Made by a program: the position numbers and the translations under genes. A stretch of 64,000 nt of DNA from Inia geoffrensis (lineage: Eukaryota > Chordata > Mammalia > Artiodactyla > Iniidae). Shown in pieces: positions 23,401-35,505 of the stretch. Within the stretch, counting starts at the first letter, position 1, and each line of letters starts with the position of its first letter. The stretch spans positions 155,501,494 to 155,565,493 of the forward strand of contig CM070899.1 of NCBI GenBank assembly GCA_036417435.1, in the 5' to 3' direction. Under the pieces are notes generated by a model, which did not search any database, had not been told where the DNA came from, and worked only from the letters and a program-made list of their open reading frames with translations.

Positions 23401-23845
23401 TTTCAAAACTCACTCTTGGCTACATCAACGAAAAGGGATGCAAGATCCTGGGTAGAATTTGTTGAGTCTTATACCCTAGAAATATGCTTTTTTCTTGCCA
23501 GCTTTTAGAGAATCTGAAAAGCCTCGTAAGATTAGAAAAGATTGAGTAACAAAGTTGAAAATAAAAAACCCATTTCTGCAAGAAGCTCACAGCTCCATTG
23601 TCCTCCTCCGGTGGTCCTCTACGGCTGGAGTTTTTTTTGAAACAGCACCTGCCACGTTTCCTTCCCCACCCATACCCCATGTACCCCACGTTCGTTAGAG
23701 TGTCACACGGGATAATTCTGGTTTCTTTTCATTGAAAATTGTTGACACAACAACCAGCAAGACATCTAGAATGTGAAGAAGACGTAGCAAGACAAACCAC
23801 GATAAGACTAAGATAACACTCTTAGTGTGACTGCCAAAAGCAAAA
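20416..23845. other. No gene recognised
   Basis: About 3.4 kb of mostly unique DNA. It includes a G-rich run at 20566-20590 and a short fragment near 20640-20750 resembling an old mammalian repeat ('gagtacctactatatgctagtccttggg'). Open frames on both strands at 22583-23144 overlap each other and match no family that I know. Confidence 0.3.
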
Positions 23846-24055
23846 GGAGATGCTCCAGGACAGAGGTTTCCAAACTGTGTTCCTTGGAACCCATAGAGCT
23901 CTGTGGAATCCCTTGGGGACCTCAAGACAAAAACCAAACCCTTACTCCCAGCCGCAGCCACATTTCCTCTGGTTTGTACATTAGGATTTAGTAAGATTTT
24001 ATGGAAAAAAATATGGTTAAATTAATTTTAAACCACTGGCCCAAGAAACAAAAGG
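23846..24055 (+). mobile_element. Possible old hAT-type MITE
   Basis: The ends 'caggacagaggtttccaaactgtg' and 'taattttaaaccactggccc' look like degenerate terminal inverted repeats of an old nonautonomous DNA transposon. The family is not settled. Confidence 0.4.
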
Positions 24056-24189
24056 CCCCAGAGACCTACAGCTGCCCGGAAGGATTCTCTCTCTTTGGTC
24101 AGGTGTGGCCCAAGGTCTGGGCAGTTCAGGTACAGAGTTTTGTGCAACTGAGGGGTTGCAAGAGGTGAAAGGTTTAAGCCTATGCTTCT

Positions 24190-24560
24190 GGATCTTTCCT
24201 CATGGCCCCCTCTCTGTGTAGAACGCCTTCTGAACTCCACTCCCCACATTGGTTTCACCGGAAAAATCCCTGTAAACTGCTAATCCTTCTAGACGCACCT
24301 CCTCTCATGCTCCTTCTCAGGGAAGCTTCCTGGGATGCCCCCTGGCTTTGCCTTCTCCCGGCAGGCCCCCTGCCCACCACACCTCCTGACCCATCTGTCC
24401 TAGCCTCCGTCACACTGCATGGCAACTGCTGACATTGATGTCTGCTCCCCCCACGGGACTGTTAGCTCTGGAGAACAGAGACCATTTATTCAGCTCTGTC
24501 TCCCCAGTGGCTAACACAGGGCCTGCCCCGTAGAAGATGCTCAATACCTTGTACTCAGTT
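24190..24560 (+). mobile_element. L2 LINE 3' fragment
   Basis: 'ctccttctcagggaagcttcctgggatgcccc', 'gggactgttagctctggagaacagagaccatttattcagctctg' and 'cacagggcctgccccgtagaagatgctcaatac' give the L2 3' end order. Confidence 0.75.
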
Positions 24561-25179
24561 TCTTCCCTGCTTCCAGATGCGGCAGTGGGTGACTGAATGC
24601 AACTGCACCCTTGCATCTTGGGCTGCAGGGGGCATCTCTGATTACCAGCTCATCCCCACAGGGAGGCTACAGGGAGGGCAGCTGAGGAAGACAATTGGGC
24701 CTTGAATTTCATTCTCAGGTTCCAAAAAAAAAAAAAGTTGTGATCTTTAGAGTCAAGTGAAGTTGTTTAAATGTAAGCAGGCATTCTCAGTGTCTGGAAC
24801 CAGAGAGAGGTGAAATTCCCCAAGTGATCTCTTAATACCACCAAAATTACATTCAAATGCCTCTACCAGGCAAAGATAAATTGCCATTTGCACAATGGTC
24901 TTGCACTTAAAAGTAACTCGGTCCAGAGAGCTTTGGAAAATTTATTATGACCAGGAAAAGGGGAAACTCAAAGGGGTTCAAGATATTTAGTCTACTGATA
25001 AGACAGCTTAGGAGTGACAATAATTATCTCCAAGAATTTGAAGGGTCGTTAGAAGGTCATTAGGAGGACACAGGCCAGCTGGGCCCCATCTACTCGGACA
25101 TCAGAAATGGACTTAAATTATACCAAAAAGAGTTGAGTTGGCATCACAGAAGGTCAGCAGCGATGTAAGTAAGCCCTGG
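24561..25179. other. No feature recognised
   Basis: Unique sequence with a short A-run at 24724-24737. Confidence 0.3.
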
Positions 25180-25300
25180 CGACCCAAAGGGAGCTCCACA
25201 GACCAGCAGCATCACCTGGGAGCTTGTGAGAAATGCAGATGCTCAGGCTCCACCCCAGATCGACCTGATCAGAACTTGCATTTTAACAAGCACCCCTGTG
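25180..25300 (+). mobile_element. MER5-like hAT-Charlie MITE fragment
   Basis: 'accagcagcatcacctgggagcttgtgagaaatgcagatgctcaggctccaccccaga' followed by 'ttttaacaagcacccctgtgatt' is the MER5 order. Confidence 0.8.
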
Positions 25301-28024
25301 ATTTGTTTGCCTACAAAAGTCTGAAAAGTCCTGCCCACTGTATTTTCCTCAGTCCCATGGGCTGGGTCCATGCCTTATAGCCAGAAAGTCTCAGGCCAAC
25401 AGCATGAACTCCTGACCCCAGAAAAGGCCAAAGAGTGCAGCAGCTTCCTGGGGGAGTCTGTAGCCCTCCTGCCCCCTCCTCCAGCGATGTCTAGAAACAG
25501 GAGGGGCGAAAGTCTGGCACAGATACTTCACATGCCGGAAGGACCAGTTTCTAGACGTGCCTTCCCTGTAACACAAAATGCCTCATGGCTAAGCTCTTTT
25601 ATGGACAGCTGAGGGAAAGAAACACACAGGGTTTTCAAAAGCAGTTGTCTGGTCAAAGCACTTTAAACCCGAGTTCGATCTATCATGTGGCTGTCCTTGC
25701 AGAAGATTCAAAGATAATGCCTCAGCAATATCCCCATGCAAGGAGCCAGGCTGTCCGGAGCTAGAGAGAGGAAACCTGTTCTGAGTAAGCGCCAGTGGGG
25801 GAGGCCGGCTGCCTGTGCGCCCCACTCACCCTCCCCTACCGAAGGCTCCCACACCTGCAGGGGGTGGGAAGTGAAGGATGGATTGGGATGCCTGGAACCA
25901 AGCTGAGCCTAGAGAGGGGCTCTGGAAAATAACAGGGGCAGGGGAGAGCAGCAGCTCCTCTCCCTCCAGGTGGGGAAGTGTGTTTCCTGGCACCGAGGGA
26001 ACTAAGCAGAAAGCAAATGTATATTTGATGACATTTCTCTGCGTGCAGCCTCTCTTCTGAAGAGCCAGGTTTGAACGAAGACTCGCAGACAGAGGAAAAG
26101 AAAGGATAGGGAACCTACCAGAGAGACCAGGATGGCCCCTGGAAGTGCAGATAATGAGAGTCACTCTGATAGGCACCAGGGTCCTATCCAATTTAACGAA
26201 ATATCCACATGCCAGGCCTTTGGGAAAGGAGGCTCAGGGCCCAGCTATCAGCTGGCGAAACAATAAAAGGGAACTCAGTACTGAGAAGTCTCCCTCCGAC
26301 CCATTACCATCCTAACCTCCTACTAACCTAACCAGATACGAGAGTAAGAATGCGATCCTTTCCTGTTCCCTGTTCAGAGGAAACTGAGTTGCCTCCATGT
26401 AATGACAAAAGCCAAGCAAAAGGAGACAACTGATGCATTACTCGGATGAGATGATCCACCTGGGTATCTGCTGTCGTGTGGAATGAGAGATGTAGCCTAG
26501 ATTGATCATGGATATAGGCTCTTGTGAATGCAACCCATAAACACAACTTTGTTCCTTTTAGGAACCCAACACACATGCTTGTATTTCTCTTTTGATTTAT
26601 ATCTACAAGTGCAAAATGTTTTTATCCTATCAAATTGTGCTCCTCTGTCAATACCACAGAAGGTACTAAAAGGGGGTCACTTAAGCGGCAGGCTTCAAAG
26701 GAGGCTGAGAGTAACTGAATTCACCCCTGTCATCCCGCCGGCCTTCCCCACTGAATGCCACTCTTGCCATTTGATCCGTCCGTCCCAGACACACAGACAC
26801 TGCTGCAACAGGCAGAATGCCACAGGATCTGTGAAGAGCCCCTTTCTGCCTCTCACGCCAGTCCCTCCCCTCTTTGGCCCCTATACTCCAAAAGTGTTCT
26901 GTAGTTCAATAGTTTTCCTACCAGAAAGTCTTGTGTGCTGGAAACCGCAACTGCATGGGAGTCCAGAGAAGAGAACCGGGACTTAAAGGTCAGCCAGGGC
27001 CCATGTCCTCCTGTTCCATTCACGTTACCGGGTAGACAAAAGTCACAGAAAGATTCCCAGCATCTGTGGACTGCATCCTTCAGTTCCACTCCTTTCAGAT
27101 GGAGGGAGCTAAGATTACTTCTGATCTACTAAAGAAAAAAAATATAGAAAATCTAAGAGCCCCAGAACGTGAAACTGGCAGAAACACACACACACAGACA
27201 TGCACACATACACACATACATTTTGTGGGAAAAAAAAAACATCTAACTGTAAGATTGGACCCACTACAACTCCATTATCCAAACTTCTGTGGTGTGTCAC
27301 AAATTAGGGATTTCTACCAGACAGACCCCCAAAGGTGGAGCTGGAGGAAATTTTCAAATCTATCTGAGAACAAATAAGTGGCAATGCACCAGGCAGAGCG
27401 AGCACATGTCTTGGTCAGGGTCTCACAGCCAAGCAAGGCTCAAGCACAGGGGAATGCGCTTCCTGCCTAGTAAGGACCACTCAGGGGTTTCCTGGCCCAG
27501 GTGCTGCCCTAGTGCAGCAACCCCTCACTTCACCCTGCAGGAATCCAGAAATGGGGCTGTGGACGCCAATCTCCATCAGTACCCGAGGGAACTTCACCTT
27601 CAAGAGGACAAAAAGGCCCCTCGGAAGATCCTGCATTCTTTTGAGAGAAGAATCAGGAAGGATTGATCATTTCAACCAGAGGGCTGTGATAAGATTTTGA
27701 AAATTACTTACTTTATCTTTTCTCCAGGTGGTACAGGTGGGAAAAACAGGCAACTGATTTGTTTCATGCAAAAATTCTTCCATTTTTCTTTGGTGAACAA
27801 GTTTTGTTTGTTTTGGTTTTGTTTTGGTTGTTTGCATTGTGATCAACTTCAGCACTTTCATCAATTCCGTCAACAAGTTCTCGAACATGAATATAAAGTG
27901 GAGCTGGAGTCCCTATCAAACAATTACTAGGTTAGGAAAGAGAATAGAGGGCTGGTGAACATAAGTCAAAAGCAGTGCACAACCGTCTTTAAAATATACC
28001 TATAATCGCTACCATTTTAAGAGA
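25301..28024. other. No gene recognised; (CA)n microsatellite at 27183-27222
   Basis: About 2.7 kb of mostly unique sequence. The only clear repeat is an interrupted CA tract around 27183-27222. Open frames of up to 152 codons (26528-26986) carry no recognisable domain. Confidence 0.35.
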
Positions 28025-28175
28025 TTTCCCTGTGCTCAGCACCGGTATAAGTGCTTTACACTGTGCTACTTAATTCTCATCAGCAACTCTGCAAGGTAGA
28101 TTGTGTTGTCCCCAGTTTACAGATGGGGAAACAGACACAGAACTTAAGTGACTTTCGAAAAGTCACACATGCTGC
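28025..28175 (-). mobile_element. MIR, inverted
   Basis: 'ccggtataagtgctttacac', 'taattctcatcagcaactctgcaaggtag', 'cagatggggaaacagacacagaacttaagtgac' match the reverse-complement MIR core. Confidence 0.8.
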
Positions 28176-28879
28176 TCCAAAAATAAATAAATAAATATGC
28201 TTAATTGTTTTTACTCTCCATGGGCCTTCGCCAGTCACAAACAGAAGCAGATCTTCTGAATTTCTTGCAATTTTAAAATGAAGGAAGATACATCTTCTGT
28301 ATAGGTGAAAATGACAAAATGAAGAGCCTCAGCCAACATCATTTCTTATCAGAGAAGGGAGATGTTTAATTTACTCAGATTAACCCCTACACGTTCTCTC
28401 CACCCTGTTTCCAAGCAACCAACTCGAAAAACCCTCTACTGGGCTAAAGAGGAACCAATGGAAGCTTCTTTAAAAGTGTTATGGACCCGGGAGAAAATGA
28501 TTAGGATCGGAAAACAGCATAGCTGCTTTTGCACGTGCATCCAAACTCATTCTCTATGCACGTGTTCTGTCTGACTCTTCTCCATTCTGTCACTGTAACT
28601 GTGAAACTAATATCGCCTCCCTGTACCATATTTACTAAATAATTTAATGAAACGGAACATGACCCTCTATCATGCGCAGAAAACAGTTTGAGGGAGGTCC
28701 CTAATTAGGTCTGGCATTATGTCACTGCCTCAGTCAAACGCTCAGGCGTCGCACAGTCGTTAACACCTCGGAGGGCCCCGTGAGGCTGCTGAAAAGCCAG
28801 AGAAGCCCACCAGCGGCACCACGCCGGAGGTCCTGTACAGAGCTCAGCTGCAGGCTGATCTAGCGGCCGGTCACAAACC
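28176..28879. other. Repeat-poor flank of the CpG island
   Basis: No repeat assigned. This lies just inside the predicted gene, downstream of its first exon. A stretch at about 28600-28770 is AT-rich with several short palindromes and could be conserved, but I cannot test this. Confidence 0.25.
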
Positions 28880-30249
28880 ACGCAGGCTCCCTTTATCTTC
28901 TGAGTGGCTCACGTCGCCTTGGGACCGGACACCAAGGGCTCCCGCAGACTAGTGGTCCCTCTTCTCCTGCCCTGTGCCCCTACTCTGAGTCTGGGAGGAA
29001 AGCCGCGCGACTTCCCCGGGAGACCCAGGGCCACAGGCCGGGAGTGGATGAAGCGGCTAGGAGCTGTCCATGGTGGCTCCGCGCCTGGGCACGCAGAGCC
29101 GCCGGCTCCCGCCCCCCGGTGCGCCCGGGATAACGCTCCAGACCGCCGGAATGGAGAGAGAGACTCGCTCCCAGGCTGCAGCCAGGCACTGGCTCACACA
29201 TCAAAAGGTTAGTTTAAAAAGGGAGTTCTCACCTGTGGGCAGCGTTGGCTGCATGAAGCAGGACTCAGGACCTCAAATCCGGCTCCTGGCGGCGCGCCGG
29301 GGGCGGCAGTAGTGTTGGACCCTTGGGGAACGGCGGCCGTCTCTGAGAACGCGGACAGCGAGTCTGCGGCGGAGGACCTCGGCGCACTGAGCTCCTTTCT
29401 CAAGAGCACATGCGTCCGGCCGGGTCCATCCCAGAATGTCTCTGGCCCTGGTTCCCAGAGCGGCGAGCTGGAGACCTGGCCACGGCCCTGGCCTGCGCTC
29501 CACCAGGTCCCTGACTTTCTTCCCAACCTAATATGACCTTTCTTGGAGCTGACGACCCTTGCCAGGGACCGCCGAACCCTCTTGCAGCGATGGCAGGTTG
29601 GGGATTTCAGCCTAAACAGCAGTAGGGGCCCTCGTGTCATCTAACATTCAATTGCCTCCACCCGTCGAGTGCCAGAGCGATGCTGGGTGCCTAGCGCCGT
29701 CGGGGAGTGCGCGAACGTGTAGGCAGCGGGAGGCGGAGGGAAACACCAGAGGAAGACCGTGCTGAAGGCCGAGCAGCAGGGCGCAGACCTGTTGCCAGAT
29801 GCATGCCCACTCATGCACAGTGTGGGCCGGCTCCTTGTGAGCTGGACTCCGCGACCTGACCCTCGGAGCAGTCCCTCCTCGGCAATACACTGTTTGGGGC
29901 GCAAGCCCCCCCCGAGACATTCAGAACGGGGGAACTCTAAGGAAAACGGGTATCTGCCCCCGGCTGGATGCGCTCCGGGGACACTGGAGCCCCTGACACC
30001 TGATGCTTCCAAAGGCTCACACGACCTCAGAGAAATCCCCCAGCGGACAGAGACAAGGACGTGTGCCCCTCAACAGACACGTGGACAGACAGACAGAGGC
30101 GGACCGCACAGCACTGAGTGGACAAACAGAAGCCAATGACGGGTAACGTTTTCCCTATCACTGGTGGAGGCGCTGAACCCCCAGTCTGCCCTCCCCTCTG
30201 AGGCTGGGCAGTACGCGCAGCCCTGGCGCGCCGAACCCGGCCCTCTTAC

Positions 30250-30510
30250 CTCCCGGTCGGTAGCCAAGACAGTGGCACGCCTCGCGGGCCAGAAGCGCAG
30301 CGGCCGGAGCGGTCGGTGGCACACTGACGGGCCCTGCGATCTCCCGGGACGTGGGCAAGCGGAGTGGTAGTTCGTCTGGGAAAGCGGGGCTCAGCCCCTG
30401 ACCGCGCTCAGCTCCTCCGGCCCCGAGCGCCCCGCCGCCGATGCCCGCCGCGCCGCTTGCGCTCGCCAGGCTCAGCCGGGTTGCAACGCGCTGCGCTCGC
30501 CCGCGCTCCC
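30250..30510 (-). other. Putative CEMIP noncoding exon 1
   Basis: On the minus strand, transcription would start about 30 nt past the TATA box at 30533-30540, so near 30510. The first strong splice donor reached is GGGAG|GTAAGAG, with the exon ending at 30250 and the intron starting at 30249. This gives a ~260 nt GC-rich 5' exon. CEMIP is known to begin with an untranslated exon and a long first intron, and no CEMIP coding sequence is found in the remaining 30 kb, as that model predicts. CEMIP (KIAA1199, HYBID) binds hyaluronan and promotes its breakdown. The exon limits are predictions, and an unrelated transcript could use this promoter. Confidence 0.45.
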
Positions 30511-30532
30511 CAGCCGCCGGCCAGAGCGGCGG

Positions 30533-30540
30533 CTTTTATA
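30533..30540 (-). promoter_or_regulatory. TATA box (TATAAAAG)
   Basis: Minus-strand TATAAAAG flanked by GC-rich DNA (GCTCGC upstream, CCGCCG downstream). It is the only canonical TATA box in the island. A minus-strand GGAGTCA, one base from an AP-1 half-palindrome consensus, lies 33-39 bp further upstream at 30573-30579. Confidence 0.55.
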
Positions 30541-30989
30541 GCGAGCTGCCGCTTCAGCTGGCCGCGCCGGGCTGACTCCTCCCCGGGGCCCCTGACGCCC
30601 GCGCGCCACCGACCCGCCCCCCGCTGAAGCTCCCCCCCCTGCCCAAGTGGGGCGGGGGCCCCGCGCCCCGGCCGGACCCGGGCGGGCTCTGGCGGCCGCT
30701 CTGGGAGACGCAGACCCGAGCCTGCGGAACCCGAGCGCGCGAAGTCCAGCGGCAGCAGCCGGGTGAGGGCGCTGGAGCCCAGGACTCGGATGGAGCAGCC
30801 GCAGCGGGCCGCCCAGAGCCTGTTCTCCGTACTCAAGAGGGCTTAGGGTGGCCGGTGCGCAGGGTTAAAACCCCACTCGCGTCCAGGGGTAGGAGAGGCT
30901 ATGGAGGAGAAAGTCCCGCGTCTGGAGCAGAATCGCGGGGAGATAAGGTTCAGGGTTATTAAGCCTCAGAATCTTTTTTTAACTTAGGG

Positions 30990-31485
30990 TGTAATAGGGA
31001 AGAACAAATCTGACCCAATATTAGATCTGTTTCTTTTACTTTAACCTGTGTATTCTATTGCTTTTGCTTCGAGTTAACATTGTTGCCTGTAGCCTGAAAT
31101 ATACAGGATAGCCCGTGATAAACCTCTGACCTTTAAAAGTATGACACTTTTTCATGCATAAAGAGATACAAAGTTGCAGAACAGAGAATAACAGTTGTCT
31201 TGTTGGAGATTTACAGGAACATCGTGACCTGACCTAGGTAGACAGCTGCAGGAACAAAGGATTCCTACACCAAGAAGTTTGCAATAACCAACCACGCCCC
31301 TCCCTCACCTTGCCTTTAAAAATGCTTTGCTGAAACCCTTTGGGGAGTTCTGGGTTTGGGGGGGCACAAGCCACCTGTCTCCTTACATAGCCCTGCAATA
31401 AACATTTTTCTACTCCAAATTCCCACATTTTGGTTGGTTTGGCCTCACTGTGCATGGGGTACACAAGCTTGCATTTGGTAAGAAG
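30990..31485 (+). mobile_element. Endogenous-retrovirus-type LTR (solo or truncated)
   Basis: An LTR-like 3' region: 'caaccaaccacgcccctccctcaccttgcctttaaaaatgctttgctgaaacccttt', a polyadenylation signal AATAAA at 31397-31402 after 'gccctgc', then 'ttggtttggcctcactgtgcatggggtacacaagc'. No gag, pol or env remnant flanks it. The 5' edge is uncertain. It is oriented opposite to the putative CEMIP promoter and lies about 0.5-1 kb upstream of its start site. Confidence 0.6.
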
Positions 31486-31554
31486 CCAGTGGCTGTAGAA
31501 AGAGATCCTGGTCTAGGACCTAGCATTCCCTCCGAGAGGAAAAGGCGTGGGGCC

Positions 31555-31735
31555 TGGGGTTGAAACCAGGGTCAGACATGCCAGATATGTGACTGCCCAC
31601 ATGGATCTTAACCTCCCTGGGCATCAGTTTCCTCATCAGGAAAATGCGTTCTCTGATGCTTCCTTACTGACTGGTAGGGTTTAAGTGAGGTCACAATAGT
31701 ACAGGTACCTAGCACACGGCAGGTGTTCAGAAAGT
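31555..31735 (+). mobile_element. MIR
   Basis: 'gttgaaaccagggtcagacatgcc', 'cctccctgggcatcagtttcctcatcaggaaaatg', 'gggtttaagtgaggtcacaatagtacaggtacctagcacacggcaggtg' follow the MIR core in order. Confidence 0.8.
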
Positions 31736-34333
31736 TAGAATCCTTCCCGTACGTGGGAGAGGGCTCTGTACCTCTCTAACTGGACAGACTGAGGTCCTCA
31801 AGGGTCAGAGCAAGAAGGCATGACTGCTCTAGATGTTCCCCTGCCTGGGGAAACAGTACTAGTGGAATGAGCCCATAGCAGGTCCCTGGGGCACGTGGAG
31901 TCTCCTCTCAACTCCGCCACTAACTCACTCTGTGATTTGGAGACCTCTACTCTCCTTCTCTGTTTGTTGTATTCCCTCCCATTTTTTTGGAGCTTACAAC
32001 TCACCTGTTTAACTGGAGTCCTCCTAGGAGATATATTCCTTTCTCCCTTCCAGCCAGTGCCATGTGAGAACCAACCCGGCAGGGACAGTCGTCATTCTAG
32101 GCAGCACACACCGCTTTGTGAATCTATGTCTGGGCGTTGGGGCCACAGTCAGACAGAAGCTGCTGGAGTCTGTGTCCATGTTTTCTGCACTGGGACAGAA
32201 GCCTTGATGACCTGGCTAAGCTAGGGAAGCGATGCATTCTTTCTCCAGGCCTTTCTCGGGAAGCTGATCTTGACCATCACTAGGTCTGTTATCTGGATTC
32301 TCTTTTTTGACTCCTTGGAAGGTAAATGAGTTGGGTCCTACGGTAGGTTTCCCTCCCCAGCTTTTCCTTTCCAGCCAATTTAGAAGGAACCCACCCAAGT
32401 GCCCCACGCCGTACCCTAATTCCTGATTTCTTTCTTAAGAGGACCCCCCAGATTCCAGGACCCACAAGCATTTGGAGGATGCTGAGCTTTTGGTACAGGT
32501 GGAGAAGGGTCAGCCTTGAATTAGCCTTGCTTAGAGCAATGAGAGGGATAGGTGGGATTCTCCTCTCTCCCATCAGGAGAGAGTAGATTTGGGGCCTGCA
32601 GGGAATGAGGTCTCTGGAGAGAAGCCTGCACCACAGGCGTCTGAGAGATGAAATAGTAAAGAAGGATTCTTGTCTGCTGGTGGGCTCTGAGAAGTGCTTA
32701 GTCATGTATTCTCAAAGCGCAGAAATGCCCAGCACATTGCTTGGTGTCCAGCTTTCTTTATCACAGGCCAGTGCCCCCGGGGAAAATGAGCGACGCTGAT
32801 GAATTACAAACAGGCTCTGCTTGTCTAAAAACAGATTCTTCAGGCAGAGCTCCATTCAGCACTTCCACTCAGCACTCGGTGATGGACGGGGTATGTGGGT
32901 AGTTCTTTTTTTGGATGAATGTTGGCAATATGACTCTGGCATAATTACTACCCATACTTTCCTCACGCCGAGGTCTTACTCTTACACATGCAGACACCGG
33001 AGCTGGTCAAGAAAGGCTGCATTGGGTTTTCTGGTTTGGGGCACAATCTCCAGATAGAGAGGAAATAGCCTGTCTTCCTCAGGTGAGCTGCTGCCCCCCT
33101 CAACCACATTCTTGTAGTAGAATGGCCTACCTGCTCGCTGCTCCCATAAGCTGCCCAAGTCTGGTGTTTTCAGTCGGCTGGCAGGATCCAAGTCTGTCAC
33201 TTAGAGCAAGAGTCACCGCACTCTACCCTCTGGCCGGCAAAGCCAGCCCCATGCCCCTATAGCAGCCTGCCTGCGTGATGTTTAAAAACCGGCCACAGCT
33301 GTGGCTTCGTCCTTCAAGCCCCAGACTTGGTTTTCCCAGGCAAACAGCAGGCAAACCTGGGTCAAGGAGGGGCATGGAAAGTTGGGAAGCAGCTGGGGTA
33401 AGGAGCGAGTGGCTGTTGGCTTTAAGGCTTCCAGCAGACCCCGCAAAAAAATAAAACCTCAGGGATGCCGATCCTAATAGCAGCTCGCAAATAATGGGCA
33501 TACTTCGATTCCACCAACAGGGGTCGCCCTTGGACACCAAGCCTGAAGCTGGCATCCGAAAAGGGAAATTCCCAGCCATGGGCCCTGGGGCCAGATTTCC
33601 AAGACTCATAACTGCTCAGTTCCTGTTTTGTTGGATGCAGATGAGGTTGCCCAGCTGAGGAGAGACAAGTCCTCAGTTTTTCTGGTGAGTGGAGGTCTGC
33701 ACTGGAACTTGGGACGGGAAGTCCTAGAACACTGGCCAGCCACTTAGGAGCTCTGAAAATAGATTTCTACATCTTTCTCTGCAGTGTCCTCATTACCATA
33801 CAGAAAGAACATTCTTTCCTGTGTTTTTTCTGTCTAAAATACATGTAAACCTGTGTGCCTGTACATGATGTTTTCATATCACTTTGTTCTTTTTCCTAAA
33901 TGCAAAAATCATACGTGTTCTTTGCAAAAACAAAAAAGACTTCGAAAATTCAGAAAATGAACAAAGGAGAAATCAACTAACTGCAAACATAATGTATGTA
34001 CATTCCAAAAAGCTCAGAAAATATAGAAAAGCACAAAGGAAAAATATCACTTCTACTCAAGATCATCTCTGTTAACTCATAGTGTATAACCAAGTATTTT
34101 TCCATGTATAAATTACATATACAGATGCACAAATATGCACATGTATGTAAGTATTCCATAAGTAGTTCAATGTTTAGCTCAAAATCCTTCTCTTCCACCA
34201 GCTCGCACATTTTGGGAGAACAGGGGCAGAGTCTCCCAACTTTACCCCTTTACCTACAGTAGCGCCTATAATGTCCAACAGAGAGTTGGTGTGTAGGAAG
34301 CATTTACATGATAAATAAATGGATACACAGATA
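31736..34333. other. Intergenic, no gene recognised
   Basis: About 2.6 kb between the predicted CEMIP promoter and the 3' side of ABHD17C. No convincing repeat or exon. The 138-codon minus-strand frame at 32289-32705 and the 128-codon frame at 33223-33609 have no family signature that I recognise. Sequence around 33880-34170 is A-rich and may be old LINE debris. Confidence 0.3.
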
Positions 34334-34343
34334 GAGCATTTTT

Positions 34344-34459
34344 TTTGGCTGCGCCGCGTGGCTTGCAGGATCTTAATTCCCCGACCAGGGATTGAACCCG
34401 GGCCAGAGCAGTGGAAGAGCCGAGTCCTAACCATTGGACCACCAGGGAATTCCCCAGAT
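34344..34459 (-). mobile_element. CHR-1-like SINE, inverted
   Basis: Plus strand reads from 'ttttggctgcgccgcgtggcttgcaggatc' to 'ccattggaccaccagggaattcccc'. A 10 bp duplication gagcattttt is visible at 34334-34343 and 34460-34469. Confidence 0.85.
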
Positions 34460-34474
34460 GAGCATTTTTAATTA

Positions 34475-35505
34475 AAATGATATATTCATACATGCAGTTC
34501 ATGGAAAAAGAGACCCAAATAGTTCATAAACATTTGAAAAGAGGCTCAACTTTGCCCACAAACAAAGAAATGCAAACTAATGCTACACTGAAACCCCTAT
34601 CAGATTGGCAAAAATCCAAACATTTGCTGATACCACCTGTGTTAGGGGATGGCGTGAGGTTGGAGAACAGAGCCTTGCCTCATACCTTGCTGGTGAAATT
34701 TCCATTTGGTACAACCTCTGAGGGCAGTCTGCAAAGACTTTTGAGAATGTACATAATATTTGACTCAGCAGTTCCACTTATAGGAATTTATCCTATGGAC
34801 AGTGTTGCACCATGTGTGAAATGACATGTGCAGGGTTATACATTGCAGCCCTATTTGTAATCACAAAAAATTAGAAACAGCCTAAATGCCTATTGGTAGG
34901 GCTAACTAACGTATGTTACATTCACATAATAGAATACTATGCAGCTATTTTTTTTTAAAGAATAAAGATCAGTTTTATGTATTAAAATGAAAAATCAAAG
35001 TGTAAATCAATGTATATAGGAAGCTACCGTTTGTCCAAAAGGGGAAAGGAAAAAGGATGTATATTTGCATTTACTTAGAGATGCATAAGAAATCATCTAG
35101 AATGCTATACAAGAAACCAATAACATGATTTCCTGTCTGTTGCTAGTGATGGTTTTCGTGAGGCTGTAGGATGATGGAACCGACAGGAATAAGAAATAGA
35201 CTTTTCCTTGTGTATGTTTTTGTGCTTTTTCATTTTTTTTTTTTTTTTTTTGCGGTATGTGGGCCTCCCACTGTTGTGGCCTCTCCCGTTGCGGAGCACA
35301 GGCTCCGGACGCGCAGGCTCAATGGCCATGACTCACAGGTCCAGCCGCTCCGCGGCATGTGGGATCTTCCCGGACCAGGGCACGAACCCGCGTCCCCTGC
35401 ATCGGCAGGCGGACTCTCAACCACTGCGCCACCAGGGAAGCCCAGTGCTTTTTCATTTTTGAACCAAGTAAATGTGCTACCTAGGAAAAAAGTGAATAAA
35501 TTTTT
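34475..35505 (+). mobile_element. Old L1 (L1M-type), ORF2 3' part and 3' end
   Basis: 'caactttgcccacaaacaaagaaatgcaaactaatgc', 'cctatcagattggcaaaaatcc', 'ttgactcagcagttccacttataggaatttatcctatgg', 'agaatactatgcagc'. Heavily mutated. The SINE at 35238-35444 interrupts it. Confidence 0.8.
35238..35444 (-). mobile_element. Short cetacean SINE, inverted
   Basis: T tract, GCGGTATGTGGGCC, then the short-form body to CCACCAGGGAAGCCC. Perfect 16 bp duplication gtgctttttcattttt at about 35222-35237 and 35445-35460. Confidence 0.93.

Larger units (their letters stand above)
28880..30840. promoter_or_regulatory. CpG island, putative CEMIP promoter region
   Basis: CpG dinucleotides, rare elsewhere in the window, are dense here, especially at 30200-30760 where sequence such as GGCGCGCC, GCGGCCGC and CCGCCGCCG occurs. 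Islands of this kind mark vertebrate promoters. It lies about 20 kb beyond the 3' end of ABHD17C. In other mammals CEMIP follows ABHD17C in the same orientation at a similar distance, which would put the CEMIP promoter here on the minus strand. The TATA box and splice donor inside the island agree with this strand. The gene identity is inference. The island itself is directly visible. Confidence 0.8.

Noticed and set aside
1..30249. CEMIP coding exons in the first 30 kb
   Set aside because: None of the listed frames resembles the CEMIP protein. The absence fits a long first intron but means the gene name rests on synteny alone.
30364..30836. Overlapping Arg/Pro/Ala-rich frames on both strands of the CpG island
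   Set aside because: High GC content removes stop codons. There is no recognisable domain, and the sequence spans the predicted promoter and noncoding exon.
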